Below are positions 47,184-58,380 of a stretch of 64,000 nucleotides of DNA, piece by piece. Both the position numbers and the translations under genes were made by a program. Source of the DNA: Druceiella hillmani (Eukaryota > Arthropoda > Insecta > Lepidoptera > Hepialidae); the NCBI GenBank assembly GCA_039881145.1, contig JAYKKI010000090.1, forward strand, positions 4,499,501 to 4,563,500. The letters are read 5' to 3'. The notes beneath the pieces were generated by a model. That model ran no database searches and was not told the DNA's origin. It saw only the letters and a program-made list of their open reading frames with translations. Positions within the stretch are counted from its first letter, which is position 1; every line of letters starts with the position of its first letter.

Positions 47184-47797
47184 AAAATAAATTCATAATG
47201 CATATTATGCATAATCTGCTAGAAATGATACGAAATCGATATATTTAATTGAAATAACATTTCCTACCATGATAAGCATAAGTACTTATGTAATATACAT
47301 AATTAGCAATTAAAGATATAAGCCTTTATTTAATGTTTTATCATTTTTAAATTTCTTAATAATAAAGTAGGATTTATTTATATTTTAGATATTAGCCATG
47401 AGTCTACATGTCGAAAGTATTCTATATTTCGAGGAGTATTGTATTCGTGCAAAACCCTAGAGGTCATGACAGAAAATACTGTAAGCTATAAAATAAATTC
47501 ATAATGCATAATACTAACCTGCCAGAAATGACACGAAATCGACATATCCAATTGAAGTAACTTTTTCCACCATGCATAAGCATGACCACTTATGTAACAT
47601 ACATAATTATCAATTATAGATATAGGCATTTAATTAATCTTTTATCATTTTTAAATTTCTTAATAATAAAGTACGATTTATTTATATGTTAGATCTTAGC
47701 CATATGAGTCTCCAAGTCGAAAATATTCTATATATCGAGGGATATTGTATTCATACAAAAACACTAGAGGTCATCACAGGAAATACTGTAAGCTAAT
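47184..47797 (+). repeat. Tandem duplication, unit about 305 bp, two copies
   Basis: Unit 1 (about 47,184-47,488) and unit 2 (about 47,489-47,797) start AAATAAATTCATAATGCATA and end AATACTGTAAGCTA. They share TTTTATCATTTTTAAATTTC, TTAATAATAAAGTA.GATTTA and CTAGAGGTCAT throughout. Divergence is roughly 12 percent. The duplication sits between the arms of the large inverted repeat and encodes nothing obvious. Confidence 0.9.
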
Positions 47798-48919
47798 CAT
47801 CAGTATTATTAAAATTACGCTTCCTCTTTAAAAGTCGTATGAGGTGGACTAGGATTTTATCATTAAAACCAAATAGGAAAATATGGTTTTAAATATCAAT
47901 TGTGCGTTTGGGTGGGAATTCATATGTTCTAATGGTGCGTTTGGATGGGAATCAAAATGTTATAAAGGCAAAACACGCCTTGCCATTTAGCCAGTCTCGT
48001 GTATTGTTGGTTCTTTTCGACTGAATTTGATCAGTTTCGCGTCTAGTCTTAATTCGGGTCAGCATCGTTTCTTATTCAATAACGCTTACAACTTTCCTTG
48101 TTTATATCGGTGTATTGCATTAAACTGTCTTTGACTTAAAAAGCGTGTATGAATTCAAAATAAATATAAGTATGTATATATGGTTTTCTTCGTGTTCAGT
48201 TTGTTCAAATAAAAATATTTCACATCAAAAATTTAAGTGCTTCACATATGCCAGGTGTCCCGTATCGGAACCATTTTCTTTTATAGAGTAAATTAAGATT
48301 TCTTTATGTATATATCTGAAACTATACTTTTTGTTAATTTTTGTATAAAGTAGCTGATAATGAGTAATAATAATGTTTCTATTGAAACATTTTAGATAAT
48401 GTTACTGTGAACATTTCACGTTACCTGTTTTAAAAATTAAAAATTTTAAAATTGATGACCTATGTAAACAAATTTTAATGGAATTTTCATGTATGTTTTT
48501 AGTACTTTCTTTATTTCGTCGTATGGGGGTATCATTATTATTAGCCAAAAATATAAGACATTCTAAAAAGTATTTAAGTCCATATTAGAAAATTTCGATA
48601 AGAAAATTAATTGCAATGATTTGCTAAATTTGAACTGTAAAATTAATCCAGCTGTCTAAATTGTGCAATAAACAATCTTTATTTAAACCAACAAGTCTTA
48701 TTTTGATGTGTTTATTTATTAAATCACTTATCCGCAATTACATTACACATCTATAATCCTTTGGGATTGGTCTTTAATATTTATCTATACATGAAATATG
48801 CTCAACTAACAAAAATATTTGAAAAAAATATAGTTTTATTTTTATTTTCATATATTTTAAGCATAAAGGCTTATAAGAAATAAACATAATTTAATATAAA
48901 CAGCGTGAAATGAGAGGGT
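47798..48919. other. Loop region of the inverted repeat, AT-rich
   Basis: A GTGCGTTTGG.TGGGAAT doublet lies near 47,901 and 47,936. No gene was recognised. Confidence 0.4.
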
Positions 48920-49600
48920 TGAAATTCTGAGTTCTTGTGATTATAAGAATATTTTCACTATTAGTTAAATGCAATTTGTAAAAAGATTTTTATTTTGGTG
49001 CTCAATTTACACTTCCATCATTTTTACCATGCATTAGTTTACTATGATGCGACGATCATGTGAGTTGTTCATGTAATTCATATAGAGCAAAGCACTATTT
49101 CTCATACATAGCGCAATCCATTCCTTCATTATATTTGTACATGAAAACAATTAACGTTTTGCGATCATTTCTTAATCTGATCCATATAATGACGAGAAAA
49201 TTATTGGACGTAAATTAATGAAACCTATGTTTCTGCGTAATGAAATGAAATTATTTCGTTTACAGTACGTTTAGATTTAAATGGTCTGAAATGTGGAGGA
49301 TCAAACCTGCAGACGTTTTCTTTTTATGTTGTTTACGAGGTCATACTGACACAACGATCGCTTTAGTAGACAATTACTACAGCATAGACGACTTTGTTAC
49401 CTGGAAATGTAGACGTATAACAACATTGACACTATTACATACCATATGTTGTTACGGTACAAATTTATACGGTCTCGTACGTAAAAGAACTCTTATAAAA
49501 TCACTTTCGTGGGGTGTCGTTGGAGAATTTTTTTTTCTTAATTTTTGGCAGTATTTTTCCAGTGATATACTGAAGAATTGGTTGAAACAGGTATCAATTC
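48920..49600 (-). repeat. Right arm of the large inverted repeat
   Basis: The reverse complement of the left arm, shorter because it lacks the 400-base segment. Plus strand 49,291-49,635 holds a 114-codon open frame (MWRIKPADVFFLCCLRGHTD...). It is not open in the paired arm, so it is more likely chance than a conserved gene. Nothing in it was recognised. Confidence 0.85.
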
Positions 49601-50929
49601 ATAATGGCCTAAATCTCTTAAAATTATTGGAGTAAGTTAATTGAAATATTTTTTTTTAAATATCTAATGGTAGTTAAATATCAAAAGGAGAAACGACATG
49701 CCTTTCATAATTCTTTGCAGCTTAATATTTCGCAAATTAACCTTTAAAATTAAAAAAAAGGAAATTAAATGAATTCTGAATTTGAATCGAAATGAGCGAA
49801 AAACAAGTTTCCGCCCATCCTTACATAATTAAGGAGGTATGTTATATCGTGTTCTACCACAAATTCTATCAAGTCACTTATTTCGTGCTCTGATTATTGT
49901 GCATAAACGTGACTGAAATATAGGAAATTGGGGGTTGTTATCTTTTAACAGTATTGGTTGAGGCAGACATTAAAACTTAAGTAGAAAATATGCTCGTCGT
50001 TACTGTGAATATTTTCTTGTCGAATATTTTCTTTCCATTTCCATTTATCAGTCAGTTCATAATTTTACCACTAGTGATATTTCTTTGTCTTAATAAATTA
50101 CCGATTGATAGATATTTATTTCTCAATCTACGGATAGTATTAGTGAAGAAAATAAAATATAAAGAAACGAAGGGCCAAAACAAAACAATCACAGATAAAA
50201 TAAACAAAATTTATCATTCATTGAAAATGATGAAACCATAAATTATTTACGTGTTTACAACTGTCTCTCTTGCTGATAATTTGGATGATTTGCTATTTCA
50301 TTACCAATTTGCATAGTTCACTTACTATTTAATTAGGATCCAAGCATGATGATTATCAAAAGTGAACAGTAAAAACCCGGAATTGTCTTGTAATTGAACG
50401 TGTTTCTCATCAACGCATAAATATAGGTTCCAAAGTGACAGCTCCTTAAATGACTCAGATTGGTTAAACTGTAATTGCTTTCAAAATAAATGCTACTATA
50501 ATATGCTAATTTATAAGTATTGTTTCGTAACGGAAAAATATCTGTTGAAGAATGGAGGTTTAAGTATTCAATCTAAACCTTATGCTGTTTAAGTGTTTCG
50601 TTGACGAAAAGAAAATTACGGAAAGTATTTCTAATATTTCTTTCAATTTCGACCGCAAAATTCATATCCAAATAAAACTTAAGAAAGATAACACTTCTAT
50701 AAATGAATGTCAAACAAATTCATTATGTCTAACGAATTCACAAAAATTTATTGTAATTTTAAAAAATCGTTGGTACACTCAGAACAATTAATAAAATAAA
50801 TAGATATTAAAACTATTTCTAATCTTTCTTATTGACACAACGTTTTTATGAAATTTAATAAACTACAAAATAAACTTTCACCAGTGTCTACTAAAAGTCG
50901 ATATTTAATATGTATATTCGTTCATCCCT
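49601..50929. other. AT-rich sequence with two unsupported small frames
   Basis: Plus-strand frames at 49,990-50,241 (83 codons, hydrophobic first half) and 50,582-50,791 (69 codons, polar, basic) were not recognised and are within chance length. No repeat match was found. Confidence 0.35.
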
Positions 50930-51110
50930 GTTTAGAGAGGGTGGAACGAAACTTTTTACCCTGAACAGGGGTAGCCCAGATACGTTTACGAGAGTTTTAT
51001 AGCTAATGAGGAAGTGAATGACATATTTTGAAACGAAGGTGGGGTCGTGAGGTCTAAGGGAGGTGAGGTCTAAAGGAGAGATGACGTCACGATGAGAACG
51101 TATCTGAGAC
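50930..51110 (+). repeat. Dispersed repeat family T, copy 2
   Basis: Aligns with 41,935-42,110. It has a further internal short duplication, GTGAGGTCTAAGGGAG and GTGAGGTCTAAAGGAG, near 51,047-51,078. Confidence 0.6.
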
Positions 51111-51849
51111 GAGTAACGTTCCTGCGGCCTTCTTGCAGTTTATATACATTTATATACATTTACTAGTTTTTCGGGAGAGCATTACTAAAAAAGATTTTTC
51201 ATCAATTCAATGAAGTTTTTCTTAGCCTTTGCAGGAAAATTTCGCAGCAAATATAAAAAATATGACGTCTTTGAAGATATTTCAATCGGCACAAGTTTAA
51301 AAACTTAATAAGTTATTGTAGTTCTTATTTCGAACTTTAAACTAGATTCTTATTTTGTAAGCATCGATAATTGGATTTCTCTGTTAAAATATTAAAAAGA
51401 CATAAAAATTGGCCTAGATTTTAATCCAGCCTTATGCATGATGCATGATGTTCGTCCACTTAAATCGGTTACAATGTTTTTGGGTAATAAAGAAACTTAA
51501 CGGTTTTACACATTTTTATTGTTTAATTTATTTAATTTGTTGATTTTCTTAACTTTATTCTGCTATATAATTCGGTAAAAGAAGTAAGATAAATACAAAT
51601 TTACTCTCAAAATAGAAAATCTACACTGGTAACGACCAAGTTTTCAGTTGTAAGTTTAGAGTTAAGCGCGAGCTTACCTACTGTTTTAAGTCTAATTTTT
51701 ATATTCATTCGATGACCATATAGTGAGAAATCCATTCACAATTTAAATTTGTATTACGTAATGCTACGAGTTTCCGATATGTGTCTTAAATTCTCTAACT
51801 CTTGACTTTATATTACTAACAGGCTTAATCATACATAATTGCTATTTTA
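51111..51849. other. AT-rich spacer
   Basis: Only a GCATGATGCATGATG motif near 51,436. Nothing else was recognised. Confidence 0.4.
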
Positions 51850-52185
51850 ACTTTATATTTTAGAGTTAATTAATAAAGGTTTTAACTAAGCGAAATTAGT
51901 TTCGGTAAGAAGCAGTACCAATTTCTTATCTGTTTTAATAGTACTATTTAAATAATAATAATTCTGTACTAGTATGCTTTCATTACTAAAATGAGCCCAA
52001 CTTAACATAAGTTCAATATTTATAAAAAACATGTCTTACACATGGCCTCCATTGAAATTGAAACATGTCCTCTATATATTTATTATTTTGAAAGTATTAA
52101 CTAAGTGAAATAAATTTCGGCAAGGCTCAGTACCAATTTATAGTTTTTAATAAAATTGATTCTTATAAAAATAATATTAACACAT
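51850..52185 (+). repeat. Tandem repeat, unit about 213 bp, about 1.6 copies
   Basis: TTTTAACTAAGCGAAATTAG, then TTTCGGTAAG.AGCAGTACCAATTT near 51,881-51,925, recurs as ATTAACTAAGTGAAATAAAT and TTTCGGCAAGGCTCAGTACC near 52,095-52,140. TTAATA..A.T is followed by AATAATA in both. Confidence 0.7.
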
Positions 52186-53399
52186 TTTGGGTGCTAAAAC
52201 GAACCTAAAAGATAAATTTATTAGTTACTATAATTCAGTATTTACTAAAACACCATTTTCCTTTTAACGATCGCCAACGAAACAGCGTCGATATAAAGTA
52301 TCCATGAAAAATGCAGTACAAAGCGCTCAGAAGTTCCTTCATTTCAGCAAATTCATTATTGAAACGATTTGTCTGTAAACCGGCACGTCGAGATTTCAAC
52401 GAAAATCGTAGAGTATTCAACGAAAATATAGAGGTACTACTTGGGAAGTAGCGGGAGGACATGTTAAAGGGAAGTTGGGAGGAAGGTGGAAAGGTTGATC
52501 GGCCTCCTCATTTAATAGTGGCTTGAGTTAGATTTTATCGGTTGGAATGGAATATCCGCGTTTAAACACAATATCAATTAATATAAATTCCTTTTTAATT
52601 GATGATAGAATACTAAACATTTTGAGAAGATTTGGGGAGACAGGCAGCGTATGTTGGGTTCAAAATCAATACGCAGAAGGTTGAAGAAATGAGATCGTTT
52701 GTGAAGAATATAACAGCGTTTTTGCTAAGCACGTATCCACCAATTGCATGCCAATGCATAAAAGTATCGTTAAAGAGACAGAGGAGCTGAAGAAGACATC
52801 TTTTCATGAGTCATCAAAGATATGGGGACCATTGCGCAACTCCACCCAGCGGGGCGATCGCGAAAACTCTTTGAATGCATTTTAGCACTCTCCATTGAGC
52901 GTGGTTGCGACGGGCTGATTTGTCAAAATATAAAAAAAGTACTTATGAAATTTTTTTTATTTAACACTGGTTTTTAGCAGATATATGCTTCCAATGTCGT
53001 TTGAATCATGCCTTAACTTTATTTACCTTTCAATTGAACATGCAATAAATTGTAAATATTATTCATACGTACTTTCGATGAAAATTATGCAACGCAAAAA
53101 TTAAGGCAAGGCCACGGTGTTTAATTTAATTTTTGAAATACAAAAAAATATCTTTCCGATCAGAAAGTAATGAAAAACATTGTTTTACCATACATACGCG
53201 GGTACAATATAAATAAAAAAATGCGCGTGCTGCACCGAACACGTGATAGAAGTGAAACTTTTTAAAAAATAAACAATATGGGAGATTTAGTTTCAGAAAT
53301 AGCGAGAGAGAGAAAGCATCTCAAAAGAAATACAATAAAAAATTTGCCAAAAAAATTTTCTATTTATTCAATATTTACACTATCGTTGGTTGGCACTTC
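52186..53399. other. Mixed sequence, nothing recognised
   Basis: A less AT-rich patch at 52,825-52,930 (CCACCCAGCGGGGCGATCGC) has no identifiable gene. Minus-strand frames at 52,235-52,462 and 52,613-52,807 have no recognised motif. Confidence 0.35.
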
Positions 53400-53439
53400 A
53401 ATTGGTGATTATGATATTACAGGTTTGTGATAACAAAGA

Positions 53440-55100
53440 TATGTGATAAATATGCGTGGTATCTCAGCTATTTATATGACGCTAGTCTTAGGCGTATATA
53501 TCCATCTCTCTACGTCATATCTTTCTTCTTCCTAATGTAACGAAATGTGCCTAAACGTGACGCAACCGTAAAATTTTACTCTCAATTCTCATCCACTTAT
53601 GGATTATCAAATCGCAGCCTAAGAAGTTTCACTTCAAAATTATATGTTTACTTACAAAATTATATGTTTATACGCGCGTTAGAAATTAAACTTCTTTGGC
53701 ACAAACATAACTTTATTTAGCACGCAAATCATTAAGGGAAATAAAATAACAAAAGGACTGGAGCGTGATTTTATATACGGTTGGTAAAATCTAAAATCAA
53801 ATAATTAAATGTTAAAAATTAAAATTTGTTTCTCAGATGAGTCATTCACCATTTCATTTATCTGCTTAGTTTGTATGCAAACATAAAAATAAAATAGCAA
53901 AAAATCTGCCAGACCGTCCCCAAATTATCGCGCTTCAACTTTATTATTTTCTCATACAGAGTAGAAACAAATGTTATTCTATTTTAAAATTATATATAGG
54001 AATTATATTTAATTATTTTAAATAGTTTAATTAATACCCAGCAGTTTAGTATAAATTAATCGTTAAATTTACAAAAACAATCTAAATAAGATTTAATTAA
54101 TATAGAAAAGAAATGAATGTGCTGAAAATTTATTTTAGTTTCGTAATTTTGTCTATTTAATAATTTATAATTCATAACGCAAATAAATATATACCTAATT
54201 CGAAACTGATTATTGGGTAAGAAGAGGAATCCAACGGAAAAATAAACTGACTTATGAAAGAAATACGTATTTTTCTTTTGTCAACACATGATCGCCTGGT
54301 ATTATAATTGAAACAAAGTTGAAGCACGATAATCTGGAACGGTCTGACAGATGATTGGCTTGTAATGGAAAGCCAGGAGAAAAATGAAATCGTAAACGTC
54401 AATGACGTGTATTCGTGTTAAACGTAAGGATTTAATGGCTAATTAAATAAAGTTTTATTAATAATGAAAAGAAATAATGTGCTGAAAATTTATTTTAATT
54501 TAATAATTTTAAATACTTAATAATTTATAATTAATAATGAGAAAAATAAATACTGAATTCGAAACGGTCCGGAGATGATTGGCTTACAACAAAAAGCCAG
54601 CAGAAAAATAAACTATGCCGTATCCACATTCACTTTATAATAGAAATACGCATTTTTCGTCTTACCAACTCACGATGACTGGTAGCTACGATAATTTGAA
54701 CAAATGCGCGGTATAATTTACTATAACTTATCTCTATTCATGTTATGAAATCAATTCGCATTTCTTTCTCTTGCCGACTCATGACCGCCTGGTAAATACG
54801 ATAATTTAAACAAATGCAGTCACAGTATAATTTCTAACCATCAAATAATTGCTTGACAATACTATCATTAAACAAACTCTATCACACTCATACGAGCCTA
54901 ATGTTTCAGACAAATAAATTGATAAAAATTTGTAGCTCTCTTTCTCTTACTCTGTAAGTCATATATTTCTTTTCTCTCATGCAATGAAATATGCCTAAAC
55001 GTGATGCAACTTTAAAATTTTACTCTCAATTCTCATCCACTTATCGATTATCGAATCGCCGCCTAGAATTTTCACTTCAAAATTTTCACTTCTTTATCTT
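53440..55100 (+). repeat. Local cluster of interleaved direct repeats
   Basis: Three repeat types interleave. P: 53,495-53,650 matches 54,935-55,085, including GCCTAAACGTGA.GCAAC and TTTTACTCTCAATTCTCATC. Q: 54,115-54,230 matches 54,470-54,570, including TGTGCTGAAAATTTATTTTA and AATAATTTATAAT. A third, CGCCTGGTA...CGATAATTTAAACAAATGC, recurs near 54,290, 54,675 and 54,790. GATGATTGGCTT..A and AAAGCCAG.AG also recur near 54,351 and 54,575. No coding frame is conserved across copies. Confidence 0.75.
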
Positions 55101-55499
55101 ATTATTTCACCAAAAAGGAGAATAATAAAAATTTATTGTAGATTAAAATAAGATCCAAATCCTGCGGCAAGTTAAGAAAATAGCAAGCACTATTTAATAA
55201 CCACCTTTCTATATAGAGATGATTGAAACATCCGCAAACTTTACATTCTGTAAAACCTCAATTTAATATATGTTTGTATGAACTTGTTATTCTTTTCTTA
55301 TTTCCGTTCAGTAGTATAATATCACCACTCACATGACATAAAGTTTGAAAGTTTAAAAAGTAAATATTACTTCATTGCTTGATAATTGCTATCTAATTAT
55401 ATCGAAGACACAATAGCAGTCTATACCCTTATAAATCAGCTGCCCGTCTTGTCTCTGGCTAAATAAGTTAAAGATTGTGATTAGTGTTATTTTTGTCAA
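55101..55499. other. AT-rich spacer
   Basis: Nothing recognised. Confidence 0.4.
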
Positions 55500-55509
55500 A
55501 ATTGTGAAA

Positions 55510-56000
55510 CTACCGCGTTAGCATCAGGAAGGGGTCAACAATAGCAAGAGAAGATGGATTCTTTCAAAGAAAATTGCGGTGGATAAATATGAATTACATC
55601 GAAGTATTTTTTATCTTTACGTAAGTACGTATGTGCGTCTTCAAGGCTTATAAAATCTCATGACGACGTCCGATCGGCGACGAAGTTTTTTATTAGATAG
55701 TACTCAGCGGAGTAAACAAAATGATAATATTCCTAATCCGAAAATTAATTTTGTCATTGAGTTATACCTCAGAACAGTTTAAAACTATATCCTGCAAAAA
55801 ATACAAAAGACTATTTAAATTTCGACCGGATGAATTATATGATATTCTTATTAGCATAACTCGTAATATAATAGGGAAAAGTACCTCATCTTTTTAATTA
55901 CAAGAGGAAAAAATATTTTCAGAAATAAAGCCAAAAATTTATTTTCTTGCTTGTCAATATTGCAGAATCACAGTTATTATATAAAGGTCATGAGAAGTTT
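55510..56000 (+). repeat. Possible fourth copy of family R, diverged
   Basis: CGTTAGCATCAGGAAGGGG, GGCTTATAAAATCTCATGAC, the GTCCGATCGGCGA.GA.GTTTTT stretch, GGAGTAAACAAAATGA and ATTCCTAATCCGAAAAT follow the order of copies 2 and 3 (13,245-13,490 and 19,790-20,075). Identity is clearly lower than among the other copies. Confidence 0.45.
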
Positions 56001-56083
56001 GTAAAAACCATTTAAAAAAAAAGAAATACTTGAAAAGGTTACTAAGCTTTTAACAAAACAATGAATTCATTTTAAATATATAT

Positions 56084-56273
56084 ATTAAATATATTTGGCG
56101 CTAATTATGTAGAAATTCATTATTCACTATTAAATGAAACTACGTGATGTAGTATTATTTATAATCTTTGCTAACAGCCCACCTGAAGATGTTGTAATAG
56201 AATGAAACCTAGGTCGCGGTAAAAAAATTAAAGAAAGTAGAAATAATGCTACAGCAATGCAGTTTAATTTAAT
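56084..56273 (-). mobile_element. Fold-back element family, copy 4 (inverted, one arm deleted)
   Basis: Read on the minus strand it starts TTAAATTAAACTGCATTGCT and contains TTTCTACTTTCTTTAAT, the degraded CCGCGACCTAGGTTTCATTC arm and the CTTCAGGTGGGCTGTTAGCA spacer. It then passes almost directly to GTAGTTTCATTTAATA and the tail (AATTTCTACATAATTAGCGC, then CAAATATATT). About 45 bases of the second arm are missing. Confidence 0.8.
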
Positions 56274-58380
56274 TGTTACATATAGATATAAAACGTTACT
56301 ATGTGCAATTTTAATGAAAGCTCTACTTGTTACATTCAAGACCATTCGTTTTAATGATAATTCTGAACCTTTTAGTTGTTAATATTATCCTTAACCGATA
56401 AATTCTTATTTTACGGATATGCTTTCCAATACAGAACTATACGATTTAGTCTTGTATTACAACAAAAAATTTGTTATTTGGCCGTATACATTTTAGAATA
56501 CTTTTTGTTAGGTTCATCTGTCATGCAGTTACATCATAGGGAAGCTACTGGATCATAAATGGACGAACAGACGGACGTGACAAATTTATAAGAGTTTTTG
56601 ACTGATTTCAAAAAACGAAGTATCAAAATGCAAATTTCTCATCCAAATTTAAGAATAGTAATGGGTGAGTCATAAATTTCACTTACTGTGTCCAGCGGTT
56701 TTGCCCGCGTAGATTTATCTTAATTATTCTGCTCACATCTCACTCCTTTCCTTGGTCACTAAACCTCTCGGCTCTGTTCGCCAAACAATATTGCGTATTA
56801 TTAGTAAATAAATAATCTGGTCTTTATGTACCTTGCAACATTTAAGCAAACTTCTCCTACTTCCATTACAATTTTTTCTCATTGATTTGTCTCTATAATT
56901 CCCCTTTTTCAAAATATACGCGTGGTTTATGTTACCGCAACCAAACAAAGTTTTCCGCATTATATATTAATACAGATTAAAATCACTACACCGTCCGTAA
57001 AATAAATGCAATTTTCTGATATGAAAAAATTTAAAATATGATCCTCGAAATTTTCATAGCCCTCACAGTATCTCACATGTAGGTTGAATATGTTCCATCG
57101 ACCACAAAGTTATGTAAAGTATATAAATTACTTTCCGCCTCATATGTAAATATGTTTTCACTAGCCTACAGCATTTCATACTAATTCCGCCCAACGTCAC
57201 GTAGGGCGGGCGTGTCGCCGAGAAAAATGAGATGACATCTTGTTCTGGTACTATTTAGATGTCAGTGTAATAAGTTAACATGCCCCTTGGTTATTTATCG
57301 CTACAATTATTTTAAGGTTAGTTTAAAGAGATGGTACCGAGCACGTATTAAAGGCAAAGATAATAAAAATATAAGGTATATTTCACATATTTTAAAATTT
57401 ATGAAGCATATTTATTCAGTATTTATTTAACTTAGTGTTAAGTCAAAAAGCTGACAAAGTGTAAGTCTCGCCCCCGTATCGAGAATTTCGTACCTCGTCT
57501 GAAATTAAATTACTTTGTTGATATGAAGTGAAGATGAGGGAGGGAGGAGCATATATAATAACGTGGATATCTTTAAAAGGATGACATTTAGAATCATCTT
57601 TCCGGTTTTTCCTCAAGCTTCTAGAAACCTTGTTTTTTCGTATTTTTTTCATTCGTTTTAGGTTTAGTAGTTTTAGAAATAATTGGAGAAGGCGACATAT
57701 ATTTTTTACTGGAAAAGAATATTTCTTTTCCTTACTAGACCTTTCAAAACTTACGTAACTACATAAATGGAAATTGAAACATTTTTTTCGTAAATATTTT
57801 TGTGTGGTTATACGATTTCTGAAAAAAAGACTGTTTCTTGGAAAAACAGCTATGAGAGAAGAGCAACCGGATACGTGAGCAATCTTACAAGGGTACCATT
57901 TTTACGTTAGCGATATCGAACCCTAAAAGGAAAACAAGTTGAGCTCAGTTTATGTTTATGTGTTTTATAGTTTAAACAATATATAAAACCAAAGGTGTGA
58001 CAGGGATGGAAACAATAAAATCCCTTCAACATTCTGCTCTATATTACTGAAACTGATAAACTCTTGTACTAAGATTGAACTTTGAAAACTACCATCCGAG
58101 GTTAAATAAGACGAGGCCCAATTACACAAAGAGTTTTGTTATTAGCAAGTTCCTAACCTGTTAAGAATAATTTCTGACAATCTTACGGCTCTAAACGATG
58201 AACGCTTATGTGTGTCATTTTAAGATTAATTTCGTGTTACGTAATTTTACTTCAGAACATATTTAATATAATTTTTTTCTATAACACCTAATTAATTGTT
58301 TAATAATTTAAATTCATTTCATTCATGAAAACATGTCCTAATATATACTAATAATAAAACACTTTGAATAAAGTAAAAAC
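56274..58380. other. AT-rich sequence, retroelement-tail-like motif near left edge
   Basis: GGACGAACAGACGGACGTGA near 56,561 and CCAGCGGTTTTGCCCGCGTA near 56,693 resemble conserved tails of decayed retroelements. CGCCCAACGTCACGTAGGGCG at 57,188-57,208 is a small GC-rich inverted repeat. No gene was recognised. Confidence 0.35.

Noticed and set aside
49291..49635. 114-codon frame, the longest non-transposon, non-microsatellite plus-strand frame in this area
   Set aside because: It is not open in the matching inverted arm at 46 kb. One frame of this length is within chance for this window.
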